DNA from: Macrotis lagotis
Taxonomy: Eukaryota; Chordata; Mammalia; Peramelemorphia; Peramelidae
Assembly: GCF_037893015.1 (NCBI RefSeq)
Contig: NC_133662.1
Coordinates: 273,789,214 to 273,853,213 of the forward strand
Length of the DNA stretch: 64,000 nt
Direction: 5' to 3'
A program made the position numbers and the translations under genes. Of the stretch, positions 22,021 through 32,749 are shown one piece after another (positions within the stretch are counted from its first letter, which is position 1; each line of letters starts with the position of its first letter). The notes below the pieces were generated by a model. The model searched no databases. It had not been told where the DNA came from and worked only from the letters and a program-made list of their open reading frames with translations.

Positions 22021-22392
22021 TGTTCAACCTTGAAGGACTTGCTCATTCCATCAGGGCAACAATCGGGAACAATTTTGGGCTGTCTGCAAAGGAGAGTACC
22101 ATTTGTATCCAGATAAGTAGCTGTGGAGTTTGAACAAAGTACAAGGACTATTCCCTTTAATTTAGGAAAAAAACAGATAGCTTATTGTCTGATCTTGTTA
22201 CCTCTTAGCCTTCTCTTTAAGGATATGATTTCTCTTTCATCACACCCAATTTGGATCAAGGTACAACATGGAAACAAAGTAAAGACTGACAGAGTGCATT
22301 CTATGGGGGGGGTAGGGTGGAGGGAAGCAAGATTGGGGGAAAATGTAAATCTCAAATAATATCTTTAATAAAAAATAAATTAAAAAAGGAAT
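22021..22392 (+). other. L1 3' UTR and A-rich tail
   Basis: Short 3' UTR ending in CTCAAATAATATCTTTAATAA and A-rich sequence. The complement opens the antisense copy at 52367. Confidence 0.85.
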
Positions 22393-22393
22393 A

Positions 22394-22408
22394 AAAAAAG
22401 GAAAACTG
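22394..22408. repeat. Target-site duplication, right copy
   Basis: AAAAAAGGAAAACTG matches 15626-15640 with one G/A difference. Confidence 0.85.
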
Positions 22409-24840
22409 AATGAAAAATATTTAAATTATGAAATTACAGCATATGTACCATAGGAACATTAGCAGTGACATGAGGAGAGTCTTACAAGGAAAGATATTCA
22501 TAATTAGAAGAAAATAACCATCTCAATGATGAAGTATTTTGTGATAAAGAAAATAGAATATAAATTTCCTAAGGAAGATAAAGGTCTAAGAACCAATTTT
22601 GTGAATATAACCTTAAGTACCTTGGCCCCCTACTGCCTTGGATGTTGGTGTGATACATCTTCCTATTGTCCCAGGGTTCTCCAGGGTTCTCCAGGGTTGT
22701 TCTGAAAGCCTACTGTTTCTGTGCTATCTACCATTGTCCCCTGTCTTCACAATTCACTTTCCTCAAGTTCTGGGCTTGTGTCTCCTGCTCCCCAGGCTGC
22801 TTAGCTTAAAAAGGGGTCTTGACTTCAAAGATCTGGGACCTATTGATACAAATATACTCTCCCAGTATATGGAATCTCCATTCCACTTAGTTTTGTGTTC
22901 AAGGAGGGCTAGGTCTTAGGGTTTCCCTCACATGACAGCTTACATTACCATCATCTTGGAATCCTGGCTCCAAAGAGACCATGATTCCAATTCCTGAATC
23001 CAATGAGGATCCCCCTCAACTTCTGTAACAAAGGAAAAAATATACAAAATAGAAACCACTCATGGAATTTATAAGGGAGAGTGGGGAGAGAGACCCCCCC
23101 TTTCCAGCTCAGTTGATGGGGTTCATACTATGCATAAGCTGCATGTCATCTTTTCCTTGTATAAGCAGTCATAGCCTGGAGGATCCTGGAAAGCCAAAAA
23201 AGAAAACAATCTGGATGTTTGAACAGTATACATTGATTCAGATACATAGTCAAAATAGTAGGGGAGAAGAAGCATGCCTCCCTGTTAGGTAAATTGGACA
23301 TGCTAGAAAATGCCTACAGAGGTCCTGCTGAAATGAATGTAGAACAATATTTAAAAAACTGAAAAGCAATCATGTGAAAATGTCAAAATATCAATGATAG
23401 AAATTTGAGTTTTTATTGAATAAATCCTAGCATATGGTACAAAAAAACTGGGGATTTTTTGGTGGAGGAGGTTAGGTAACTGCAGAATATAAATTCTTTG
23501 AAATAATATTAGAACCAATGACAGAATTAGAATTGGGGGTGTGTGTGAGATATTGAACCTAGCTAGGTTCAATGAAAGAAGGAAAATTAACTGAATAAAG
23601 CAAAAAGAAAAGAATACCTGAGAACTGCAGAAAATAGCAATGATATGAAGATGGAATAGAAATATAACCCTGAAGGATGATAGAACTTCAATATTGTCTT
23701 GCATGTCAAATAATTATGTTAAATGTGTCAACCATCATTGATTCATAAATACAGAATACTTCAGCAATTAATTATGGCAAATTGGCCATAAATGTTAGGA
23801 AAAAATCCAGTTCCCTTGGGAAAGGATTGTGACATGAACCTTGAATGACCTGTAAGAATTAGTCACCTGGGTTTCTCCATTTCTTCACTCAATCACAAAT
23901 GTGATCTAAATGTGAATGAGGCCCAGGTGTCCTTATTTAAATAATCGGTCACTCAAAGGAATGTCAATCGAGTATAATAGGAAAATAATGTACTTGGCTG
24001 AAGCAAATTAGTTTGTCCTATGGATTTTACATAAAATAGCCAGCCAGTTTGGAAACATTCCATTGTTTGGCAGCATAGATCAGAGAGAAGTTCTAGTGAG
24101 TCTCCTGAGAGGGCCCTATATTGATGTGGGTTTGAGGGAGTCTTTACCCCTCTCACCCCAAAGGAAAAGGAATTTGTGAGGTTCAGAGATTCCAACAACT
24201 CAAACGTGGACAATTCAGGAGTGTCCCCAGGACCACAGTGACTACTGACAGCATCATCATACTCATAATCAAAGATAATGTTGATTTACTGGGGACAAGA
24301 CCACTTCAGGACTCCGTGGGAAGATCAGTGGAAAGCCACAATTTACCTAAAGAGAAACACCTTGAGGACTCCAGAAAAAATGATTTCAGGAGAGATCTGT
24401 GAGTTATCCCCTCGTCCATATATGCACTCAGAACTTGTGATTAATTTCTCTTGACCTACACATGTACCTGCAGAGAAAGTATCACAGACTTTTAAGTGTG
24501 TTTTTGACCACACTTATTATACCACCCTACAGGGTAATTATTTCTGGTTGCAAAACATCTATGAGCTGATAATCATGGGAGTGGCACTATGATGAAGGCA
24601 AATAAACTCTAACTCTCCAAAATCCCCTGCCACCTCCTCCTCCTTCTTAAAAAATCCTGAGTGAAGGACGAGCACTAAATTCTGGAGACTCAATCTTCCT
24701 CCACTGGAAGAGTGAGTCACAGAGTATATGCTATAAAGAGCTTTGATTCAGTGTATATAAAGCTTCAAATATCAGAAGATTTTACAAACTCTTCTAAAGG
24801 CCTTAAGGAGGCATTCTTGACCAAGATAATAAGCAAGATA
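22409..24840. other. Unassigned sequence
   Basis: No repeat, exon or conserved frame recognised across 2.4 kb. A three-fold CCAGGGTTCT direct repeat sits near 22672-22700. Parts of 24200-24700 (AAATAAACTC near 24600) have an LTR-like look but I could find no ends, so no call is made. Confidence 0.5.
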
Positions 24841-25365
24841 ATAACCAAATCGATGATTTAGAAATATGATTTGACTGCTGTGTGGAGAATAGATTGAGCA
24901 AAGAAGAGACTTCAGGTCAGAAAGCCAACTGGGAGAGTGTGGAAATAATTCTTGAAATTGTAGCCTTGAGATTAAAAGAATGCATACATTATGGTGGAAG
25001 CTCTATGCATCTAGAAAACAAGAAGCAGAAGAGATACAGTTAAAACTGAAAACTGATTTGATTGGGAATGAGGATGAAGGGAGGGAATTATAACTAGGAG
25101 TTAAGGAACTTGAGTGGCAGGGAACCGGCAGGTTCTTTCAATACAAAAGTGGAAAAAAAGGTGAGAAGATTTAGGCAGGGACCATATGAGTTCAATTTTG
25201 GAGATGATGAATATGCTGTTGGAAATCTCTTAGGGATGATTGGGAATCCTGAATATAGAGAATCATTTAGGATCTATTGATCCTGAGGATTTAGGAGCCC
25301 TTCTTCAAAGATGTGTCATAGACTCCTTAGCAGGCCAGTGATACTCATCAACCCCATCTCAGAAT
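24841..25365. other. Unassigned, possibly old repeat
   Basis: GAAAGCCAACTGGGAGAGTG near 24920 and GATGATGAATATGCTGTTGG near 25203 resemble an old interspersed repeat I cannot name. No open frame of note. Confidence 0.3.
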
Positions 25366-25517
25366 GTTGTTTTTGTTTTTGCAAGGCATTAGGGTTAAGT
25401 GACTTGCACAAGATCACACAGCTAGGTAATTATTAAGTGTTTGAGACCAGATTTAAACTCAGATCCTCCTGTCTCCAGGGCTGGTGCTCTATCCACTGAG
25501 TCACCTAGGTGCTCCAG
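25366..25517 (-). mobile_element. tRNA-derived SINE (antisense)
   Basis: Complement of the WSINE1/Mar-like family: TTGCAAGGCATTAGGGTTAA, CACACAGCTAGGTAATTATT, AGATTTAAACTC (B box), CAGGGCTGGTGCTCTATCC and GAGTCACCTAGGTGCTCC. Confidence 0.88.
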
Positions 25518-25779
25518 AATCATATTTTAAGTGCATAAAATATATGTCATTAAAATTAGATGAGTGAAATAAGGCCTAAAACCCTGTTCCTAGTGTAGTG
25601 AAGAGTTGAGTTTCTTCACTTGTAAAAGAAAGATAATAATGGAATTCGACTCCCTTGCTTATTATGAGACTCAAATGAAACCAAATCAATGTTAACTTTT
25701 ATTATTAAAGTGATTTATAAGACTTATAATATTAGAGAAATGCTACTTAATTGTTAATATTACATGAATATAGAATATA

Positions 25780-25880
25780 TTAATATTATCTTACAGATGA
25801 GGAAACTGAGACTGGGAGGTTATGTGAATTTTCCAGGGTTGTCCACCCAGTGTCAGATGCAATATGAACTTGAACTTCCT
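25780..25880 (-). mobile_element. MIR SINE (antisense)
   Basis: TTACAGATGAGGAAACTGAG is the MIR core complement, followed by a decayed tRNA-like part. A C run (about 13 C) follows at 25908-25920. Confidence 0.65.
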
Positions 25881-25920
25881 AAAGACACATTGCAGTATCT
25901 CACACTGCCCCCCCCCCCCC

Positions 25921-26794
25921 AGCTAGGGGGTTTGGTGACTTTTTTTAAGTGATAAGGGAATGTTTTCTTTGCTGGAATGAAGCTTGGGCTCATAGAAGTA
26001 AAGTATCCTTTAGCAGCTTTGCTTTGAAGAATGGCATAGTTCTATGAGGTACCTTTTCCTCCCTTGCCTGAAGCAGATCCCTGTACATCTTTCCCCTGAG
26101 ACTAAGAATGTCCCTGCTAGCAGGCAGATGAGGTTCTCCAGGTGCCACATTCATCTCTATTTTACCTCTCATGATTCTGATGAATGAAAAATAAAATCAT
26201 AATGCATGCTTACTGCTTGGGACAATGGTTCATGGCTTAGTGATGCTTCTCTGCACACTGCTTTTGTCAAGGTATTTCAACCAAAATGCTGTCTCCAGAA
26301 GCTATCTGAAGCCCTCACCTGTGTGTGGTTTCCACATTCATTGCCCAATGGGGAAGTTGCTTGTCTGCTTGTATTGATGCTTACTAACCCTTTGCTAATG
26401 TAGGGCTCTGCCTCTAGGGTGGGATATCAGGCTTCTCTGTTTTTTTGCAGCTGCTTTCAAAGCTGTCTCTGGGACCTGCCTGTTTTCAAGTTTTCCAAGG
26501 TGTTATGATCCAAGGAGTGATATTTCCTCCTCTCCTTCCCCTGGTCCTGCCACCCAGGATTGTACCCTGGATCCCAGTTCAGGAAAAGCCCCAGAGACCT
26601 GCTAGCAAAGAGACCCTGTAATCTCCTAAACTTGTTTGACCCCCTGATCATCTATAGGCTGAGAATTCTGGCAGCTCATGCTGCTGCTGTTCAGTGTGTC
26701 TCAAGGCCTGGTGCCGGCATGGTTAATGCCTCTCTGGTGCAATAGGCTTTTCTGCCAACCTCCTAAGTTGTCTTAAGCAGGAAAATTGTTTCTC
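25921..26794. other. Unassigned sequence
   Basis: Nothing recognised. Short frames of about 60 codons occur on both strands without domains. Confidence 0.45.
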
Positions 26795-26960
26795 TCCATC
26801 TTTTTTGTTTAGTTATTTTTTGTTTGCAAGACAATGGGGTTAAGTGACTTTTCTAAGGTCTCGTGCTATGTAATTATTAAGTGTCTGAGGTCACATTTGA
26901 ACTCAGATCCTGCTTACTCTAGGGTTGGTGCTCTATCCACTGTGCCACCTAGCTTCCCCT
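26795..26960 (-). mobile_element. tRNA-derived SINE (antisense)
   Basis: T-rich tail, TTTGCAAGACAATGGGGTTA, TGTAATTATTAAGTGTCTGA, ACATTTGAACTC (B box), GGTTGGTGCTCTATCCAC and TGTGCCACCTAGCTTCCCC. Confidence 0.88.
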
Positions 26961-27139
26961 TCACTCCATCTTTTTGTGCATTCCATCATTTTACAGTCAT
27001 TATTAAAAGGTTTTATTTAAAGGGAGAGCCCCAGGGAGTTCTTGCCTTTACTCTGCCATCTAGAAGCTAGATTTTCCAACTCTGATTCTCCATTCTAATT
27101 CCTACTGTGGATTGTTCTCTTTACCCAGTGCGATTATTA

Positions 27140-27345
27140 TTAAGGCAGGAAGATGACACAATGGGTAGTGCTCTGGGCAAGGTATCAGAAAGGTCTGACA
27201 CCGCAGCTTCTTCCTAGGTCACACTTCATCTCTGTTTGCCTCAGTTTCTTCAACAGTAAAAAGGAGAAAATGATAGCACCTTCTTCACATGGTCATTGTG
27301 AGGATCAAACAAGACAATACTTTTAAAGTACATAGGGCAGTGCCT
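27140..27345 (+). mobile_element. MIR SINE
   Basis: Sense MIR with CTGTTTGCCTCAGTTTCTTC, GCACCTTCTTCACATGG and TGTGAGGATCAAACAAGA; nearly full length. Confidence 0.75.
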
Positions 27346-27530
27346 TCCTTCCCTCCTTTTGTCTTTTCTTCCTTCCCTCCTTTTGTCTTTTCTTCCTTCC
27401 CTCCTTTTGTCTTTTCTTCCTTCCCTCCTTTTGTCTTTTCTTCCTTCCCTCCTTTTGTCTTTTCTTCCTTCCCTCCTTTTGTCTTTTCTTCCTTCCCTCC
27501 TTTTGTTTTTTCTTCCTTCCTTTCTCCTTC
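27340..27530. repeat. 24-bp tandem repeat, ~7-8 copies
   Basis: TTCCTTCCCTCCTTTTGTCT-type pyrimidine unit repeats with period 24 (GTC anchors at 27361, 27385, 27409, 27433, 27457, 27481). Copies are almost identical, so it is young or recently homogenised. The period divisible by three gives long repeat peptides (FPPFVFSS on plus, EEKTKGGK on minus) that are by-products, not genes. Confidence 0.95.
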
Positions 27531-28699
27531 TTTCTTGCTTTCATTTCTTTCCATTTTGCAAAATCTCTGATTTCTGTTTTCTAGATGAATTGACTTGATT
27601 TGTTCCACATCTGAAATTACTGAAGTGGTAGAATTCTGATTCAGTTGTCTTCACTACCTATTGCTACCATATTCCTCTAATAAAGGAATGTGGCAGTTTT
27701 TCTCATTCATATCAGTATTAATAGGGTTTTGTGACTTCAGGCAAAATAACTCTGGTGCTCCAATTCCCATGTTCTTATATCTTGGCATTTAGTAATTGAA
27801 ATATATTTTCTGTCTTTTAGGATTGTATTTCTGTGGCCATTTTTTCCTATCTCTATTTCCCTGGTATTCTGAGTCTTTGTTCTTTTCCTACTTCCACATT
27901 TTAGCTCTTTGTATTATTCTGGAAGGAGCATGAGTAAGACAATTATGTCACTGGGATATTGCAGTAGAAAAAAAGGTATTTGATTCAGAAAATCTGTGTG
28001 TAAGTCATATCTGTCTTTTATTCCCAGCATGATTTTGGAAAAGAAAGTGAATATTTCTGACCCTCAGTTTGCTCTTGATGACCTCTGAAGTTCCTCCTAT
28101 GATCATCATGCCCAATAATAAAATGTTGTTGCCTTCTGATAAATTGCTTTTGGAAATATCTTTAGCATTATTTAAAAAAATTCTTGACAATTATTATTAG
28201 GGACTAATATGTTGATACACAAATATTTTTCAATCCTGAATGGAATAGAATTGGTTAAACCTCATACGTCAGTTGAACAAATCTTGCACCTTTCCATCTT
28301 CCAGATTTCTTTCATGGTAATAAGCCATAATTGATTCTGGTTTGTTTCCTAATTATGGTGAAAATGATATATAAAATCTTTGTCATTGAGATTGTTTCAC
28401 TCCTCATGGATCCAGTCTCAATATGACACTGAATCTCTAGGTGATTCTAAATTGATGTGTGCCTCCTCATTGCATGTATATCCTTATAAATGGCCAATGC
28501 AAAGGCACACATGGTCACTGAAATTTGTGGGGAAGTGTTTTAAAATTCAACTCTATTCACATGTGTTATTTATGTGAAAGAAGGCCTCATTTAAAATTAG
28601 GATTTTAAATCAACTATAATACACATTTTATAGTCATTTCTGCTACTGGAAGATGTCTCTGGTCTAGGTGTCACCTAGAGGTGTATTGTGGAAACTAAT
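27531..28699. other. Unassigned sequence
   Basis: No recognised repeat or exon. Confidence 0.45.
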
Positions 28700-28749
28700 T
28701 CTTATCTTAAAATTTTAACTTTTGTATTCAATTGAATCTAATTTATAAG

Positions 28750-28835
28750 TTTACTTGTATGCGTCTCTGGACTGGGAGCAGAAGAACAAGAGTCAAAGCA
28801 AGTTTCAGACATTTATTAACTGAGTGACTCTTCTG
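28750..28835 (+). mobile_element. MIR SINE, left part
   Basis: Left half of the MIR whose core continues at 29268-29340; the uninterrupted paralogue is 11465-11605. Confidence 0.55.
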
Positions 28836-28910
28836 GGGTTCCCTTAACCCCCAGCTCTCTAAGGTGGAGCTTACCTACTACTTAGCAGCCTTCTGGGCCT
28901 CCCAGGGCCT

Positions 28911-29250
28911 GTTGAAAAGCAACAATCTTGAGTGAAGACACAAGGAGAGTCTATGTAAGCAGTCTTTATTGTGCCCCATAGCAGCTACGCCTTGGTGCCT
29001 CTCTTCTCTCTCTCCTGCCCCTCCTATTATCCTTCTACTTTGGCCTAGATCCTCGTGCATGGGAGTGAAGGGGCCAATCAAGGAGAGCCTTGCCAGGATG
29101 AGCTGCATCAAGCCTAAACCAGCGATTCCTGGAATAGCAGCTCCTGGGAGTAACTCAAAACAGGCTTGGGACCCTCAGCACTCTCTTAATTCTTATAGTT
29201 CCAACTTTCCCTTTGGTCCCTCAGTCCTACGGGAACAAGCCCTGTACTTG
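28911..29250 (-). mobile_element. LTR-like fossil (ERV), tentative
   Basis: An approximately 340-b insertion in the D1b MIR. On the minus strand it has a CCAAT-like region, an AATAAA signal (complement near 28966) followed by a short GT-rich end, as in an ERV LTR. Ends and target-site repeats are unclear. No internal retroviral genes are present; treat it as an old solo-LTR fossil, family unknown. Confidence 0.4.
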
Positions 29251-29267
29251 ACTTCAGCTCCCTTCAT

Positions 29268-29340
29268 GACGCTGGGTGAGCCCTGGACTCTCCAACCTGT
29301 TTCCTCATCTGTAAAATGAGAGACAGTTGGGCAGCGACTG
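29268..29340 (+). mobile_element. MIR SINE, right part
   Basis: CCTGTTTCCTCATCTGTAAA is the conserved MIR core, completing 28750-28835. Confidence 0.7.
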
Positions 29341-29499
29341 AGTTTTCTCTCTGATTCTGACAGATATTGAATGCTTCATTTTTGTATTGTTGGGGAAAGA
29401 GTTCTCATACAAAACAAAGATCTAAAGGAAATGTTGCTTTAGAAACTGGGGGAGGGGTTGAACTTTAATTTCTTGCTCTCCCCCCCTTTTGTGCATATC

Positions 29500-29820
29500 T
29501 CTGCTCCCCCTCAGTACATCCAATTCTTTGGGACTCTATGGGGCCATTCCTGGAATTTTCTTTGTAAAGATACTGGAGTGGATTGTCATTTTCTTCTGCA
29601 TATATAGCTGAATACATATGTATAAACATGAGTACATGTATGTTTACAATGATGATACGAATATGTGTGTATATATATGCATATGTAGTCTCATTTCATT
29701 GTTCCTTTTGTATTGCATTACTTGTCTATTATTATTCTCAACATGTGGTAGATAGGGCTAAGAAAAGTCAACTGTCTTCCCTAGGGTCATGGCCTAGAAT
29801 GGAAGAGGAAGACCTTTAAG
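29500..29820 (+). mobile_element. RTESINE (MAR4-like)
   Basis: CATCCAATTCTTTGGGACTC, TTTGTAAAGATACTGGAGTG and a tail CTAGGGTCATGGCC match the paralogue at 12962-13310. Confidence 0.65.
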
Positions 29821-29929
29821 AGTCTTCACACCCAACCCTTTGCTATTTTTCCAGAAGTTTCATCACTTCTTCATTTTATGGAGACAATCTTCCTGTTCCT
29901 TTTTTGTGACCTTTCCCATATCCCAAGCT

Positions 29930-30160
29930 TTATAATGTCTGCAGTGCTATCACTTTCAAGGTTGAATTCCTGCCTTCTCTGGCTGCTTGAAAATCCTACC
30001 TTCAGTTTTCTTTTTTAATGTTTCAGTTATGTGACTTCCATTAAACTCTGAGTTCCTTAAGGGAAAAAGCTGCTTACCTTTCTTCCAGTCCCCTGCCCTT
30101 AGAGTGCCAAAGCACAGTAGTTTCTTAGGCAATGCTTATTGCCCTGACAAGTCCAGGTTC
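29930..30160 (+). mobile_element. L2 LINE 3' end
   Basis: TGAGTTCCTTAAGGG, TTCCAGTCCCCTGCCC and TAGGCAATGCTTATTG give the L2 end, paralogous to 13420-13705. Confidence 0.55.
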
Positions 30161-30896
30161 AGAATGGTATTCACCATTCCTTCCACCTGCCTTACAATAT
30201 TTTTTGCATGAGAATAGCTTCTTTGCTTGAGTTAGAAGAAAAGTCCCAATGGAACCTATATCAGTAAAGAAATCAAAGACCCATGTGCCTTTTCTCTTTC
30301 CTATTGCCAGGAGAAAAATAAAACCCCAGGTGTTGTCTTCCATTTATGCATTATTTGATCTCTAGAGAGATTTTCTTATTCTTACCAACTTACCTGTGAG
30401 CAGGCCATTAGATACCACAGAGAGAGAAAGACATTTGAAAGACTCTGCTCCAGGCTTTATAGTAATTATGGGCAAAGCAATTTTTCATCTTAATCTGATT
30501 TTCACTTCTAAACAAGAAGACACTTTCCAGACAGCCATGCCATAAGACTCTACAATTTTTAGTTGAACATTGAAAACTTATTTAGGCAAGGTTTTAATGA
30601 AAACAAAAAGGGTAAGCATTGTCAAAAATAAATAGTCACTGCATTTGGTCCTTTACCTTTGGGATCATTAGCAATGGGATATTGTGGAGAGAACATTTCT
30701 CCATTCATCCTAAATGAGTCAAGAGACCATTGCTCAAAATAATCATCATAAACAATCTCTTCTTCACTACTATCATCACTATCTTGCTTTTATATCACAT
30801 TTCTGCTTGCTTTTTTGTTGTTGAAATTTTTTTTTCTGAGGAAAAATTATTGATGCAAATACTTTTAGTCTGAAGTTATTAAAACAACTCAGTTTT

Positions 30897-31052
30897 GGGG
30901 TGGCTAGGTTGCAAAGTGAATAGAACACCAGCCCTGGAGTCAGGAGTAGCTGAGTTCAAATCTGGCCTCAGACACTTAGTAATTACTTAGCTGTGTGGCC
31001 TTGGGCAGGCTACTTAACCCCATTGTCTGGGAAAAACCTAAAAAATAAACCC
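30897..31052 (+). mobile_element. tRNA-derived SINE
   Basis: GGGGTGGCTAGGTTGCAAAG, CCAGCCCTGGAGTCAGGAG, a good B box GAGTTCAAATC, CTTAGCTGTGTGGCC and an A-rich tail. A tRNA-like head, not a tRNA gene. Confidence 0.9.
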
Positions 31053-31239
31053 ACTCAGTTTGTAATTTGCATCTATGTATTATTGTGTTCCTTCTTTAGA
31101 TTAAGAATATGGGTGAGGCTAGATGGGCAAAAAACTGTGGTACAGCATTGTAGATAAATGCTGGATTCAGTATGTCTGATAACAGTGTGGTTATTGATAA
31201 ATTTGTGGACAATCATAGATGTTTAGGGTGAGAAGAGAC

Positions 31240-31810
31240 CTCACCCATGATAGCATGGGATCAGAAGACTTCTGTTGTATTCCTGGTGTTTTTCCTGGAG
31301 TTGTTGGGCAGCAAACACCATATGGACTGCTCCTCGAGCCTTACTGAAGCCCCACTGGCTCTCAGGGAGGGGACCATCTTCCAGGTGAAGAATTGGCCTA
31401 TTGAGAAGGACTCGGCAAGAGTCTTACTAGCAATAACTAAAAGAGAAACGCCACTGTGATTGTCACAGGATGATCTATTCCCTTTACCTTTATGGAGATG
31501 GACGAGGGAGTCATTCTTGGGGGATAACTTCTTCATGCCATATAATCTAGAATATTTCAGTCAGTTTTTGGATGAGTCATACCCCCCCCCCCACTTGTAG
31601 ATCTCAGCAGGAATAGAATCAGTACCAGGTGCTTTACCACTTGAAAGGAGCTTAATGGTATTCAAAATCTCTTCTTTAGTTGGAAGAACCTCATCAAATC
31701 TTAGACTAGAAAAACAATCTATTTTGTTTTTAATACTCTTTGTATCTTTCTGAAAATATTGTGAGTATATGTCAATGATTATCTCTGTGTATCTGCATCT
31801 ATACACAAGT
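31240..31810 (-). pseudogene. RTE-type LINE ORF2 fragment
   Basis: The minus strand encodes TKEEILNTIKLLSSGKAPGT and DSIPAEIYK (31806-31600), then, in another frame, SLVHLHKGKGNRSSCDNH and GVSLLVIASKTLAE (31536-31261). These are the fingers/motif 1-2 region of a non-LTR reverse transcriptase in the endonuclease-RT group related to RTE elements. The frame changes at a C run near 31590. It lacks the palm box, endonuclease and 3' end. The RTE clade is tentative. Confidence 0.65.
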
Positions 31811-32069
31811 CACTGAATCTCTTTCATCCTCATTGCCTCAGCTATAAATTAAATGTATTCAACTAGTAGATGTGTAAGGAGCCAGTGAGCTCTAAATTTC
31901 TATAATTTCTTGTTGGTCTCAAATTTGAATGAAGTTAAGCAGTTGTTGCCTTATCCTTGACAAATTCCCAATGGAGAAACCTGTTGATCCTGGGGAGAAA
32001 TGACAACCTAGCCCATTGGAGGGATCATGATTTTAAAGAAATGAGGAACCTTAAACTATTTTTATTTGA

Positions 32070-32200
32070 ATATGCATTTCATAGATGACGAAATGATCCT
32101 AGGAAGGATATGACTATACCAAGGCCATACAATTTATTAAGTGAGGGTTTGAACCCAAATCCCATAGGTTTTTCCATTCCACAGCATTCTCATTATCTCC
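32070..32200 (-). mobile_element. MIR SINE (antisense)
   Basis: CATTTCATAGATGACGAAAT, CCAAGGCCATACAA and GGGTTTGAACCC are MIR complement blocks. Shared with D2b. Confidence 0.6.
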
Positions 32201-32249
32201 ATATGGAAACTTCTATTTCTCAGACATTTGATCCAAACAACAATTTGGA

Positions 32250-32480
32250 CCTGTAATAATAACAACTAGCATTTTACAGCTCCTAAAAGTTTGCACATTA
32301 CTTTCCATATAGTATCATTTTATATTTAAAATAACCCTGGGAGGTAGATGCTATTATAAGCTTCATTTTACAAATTACCAAATTGCTCAGGGTCACAGAG
32401 CAAATTCCTATCTGAAATCATTTGAACTTGGGCCTTCCTAACTCAAGGTTTGGTACTCTATCCATTGTGACACCTAGTTT
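32250..32480 (-). mobile_element. MIR SINE (antisense)
   Basis: AACAACTAGCATTTTACAGC, CCTGGGAGGTAGATGCTATT, GCTCAGGGTCACAGAGC and TATCCATTGTGACACC. Nearly full length; shared with D2b (40380-40640). Confidence 0.75.
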
Positions 32481-32489
32481 AGATAAGGT

Positions 32490-32745
32490 TAAGAATGTAG
32501 AATACAAATTATAATAATATAACAATCATGATAACAGTTTTTTTAAACTTTACAAAATGTTTTATACCTTATTTGGTCTTCAGAAAAGTGGTTACTGCTA
32601 TTATCTCCATTTGATTTATACATATGGGAACTGAGACTGGAAAAGTTTACATGATGTGCACAGTCACATGACTAATAAGATTATAAAAGAGTTTGAACTC
32701 AGGGTTTCCTCCAACTTCTGTACATCACCATCTCTAAGCATCATT
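32490..32745 (-). mobile_element. MIR SINE (antisense)
   Basis: TTTACAAAATGTTTTATACC, GGGAACTGAGACTGGAAAAG and AAAGAGTTTGAACTCAGGG. Shared with D2b (40690-40920). Confidence 0.7.
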
Positions 32746-32749
32746 ATAC

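Larger units (their letters stand above)
15641..22392 (+). mobile_element. Full-length L1 LINE, decayed
   Basis: A 6.75-kb complete-length L1: 5' UTR starting GACTTCCAGCCAAGATGGCG (15641-16410), ORF1 (16411-17422), a 788-b purine-rich inter-ORF spacer, ORF2 (18211-22020), a 3' UTR of about 350 b and an A-rich tail. Target-site duplications of 15 b flank it. Both ORFs carry several stops and frameshifts, so it is no longer active. It is the sense reference for the antisense copy at 52367-57703, from which it differs in the 5' region it retains and in lacking that copy's endonuclease deletion. Confidence 0.95.
28700..30650 (+). repeat. Segmental duplication D1, copy b
   Basis: Paralogue of 11400-14440, with shared order TTGTATTCAATTGAAT, MIR, RTESINE, AGGAAGACCTTTAAGAGTC, L2 end, GTGAGCAGGCCATTAGA and AGTCACTGCATTT. 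It lacks the SINE and L1 end of copy a, and carries an LTR-like insertion in its MIR. Confidence 0.75.

Noticed and set aside
24200-24700. Possible LTR with AAATAAA near 24600
   Set aside because: No TG/CA ends, flanking repeats or second copy could be found in the window.
27285-27608. EEKTKGGK/FPPFVFSS repeat proteins
   Set aside because: The 24-bp period keeps both strands open; it is a pure tandem repeat with no other coding signal.
30897-31052. tRNA gene suggested by A-box and B-box-like motifs
   Set aside because: The body, A-rich tail and many sister copies show a tRNA-derived SINE; no cloverleaf-complete tRNA was seen.
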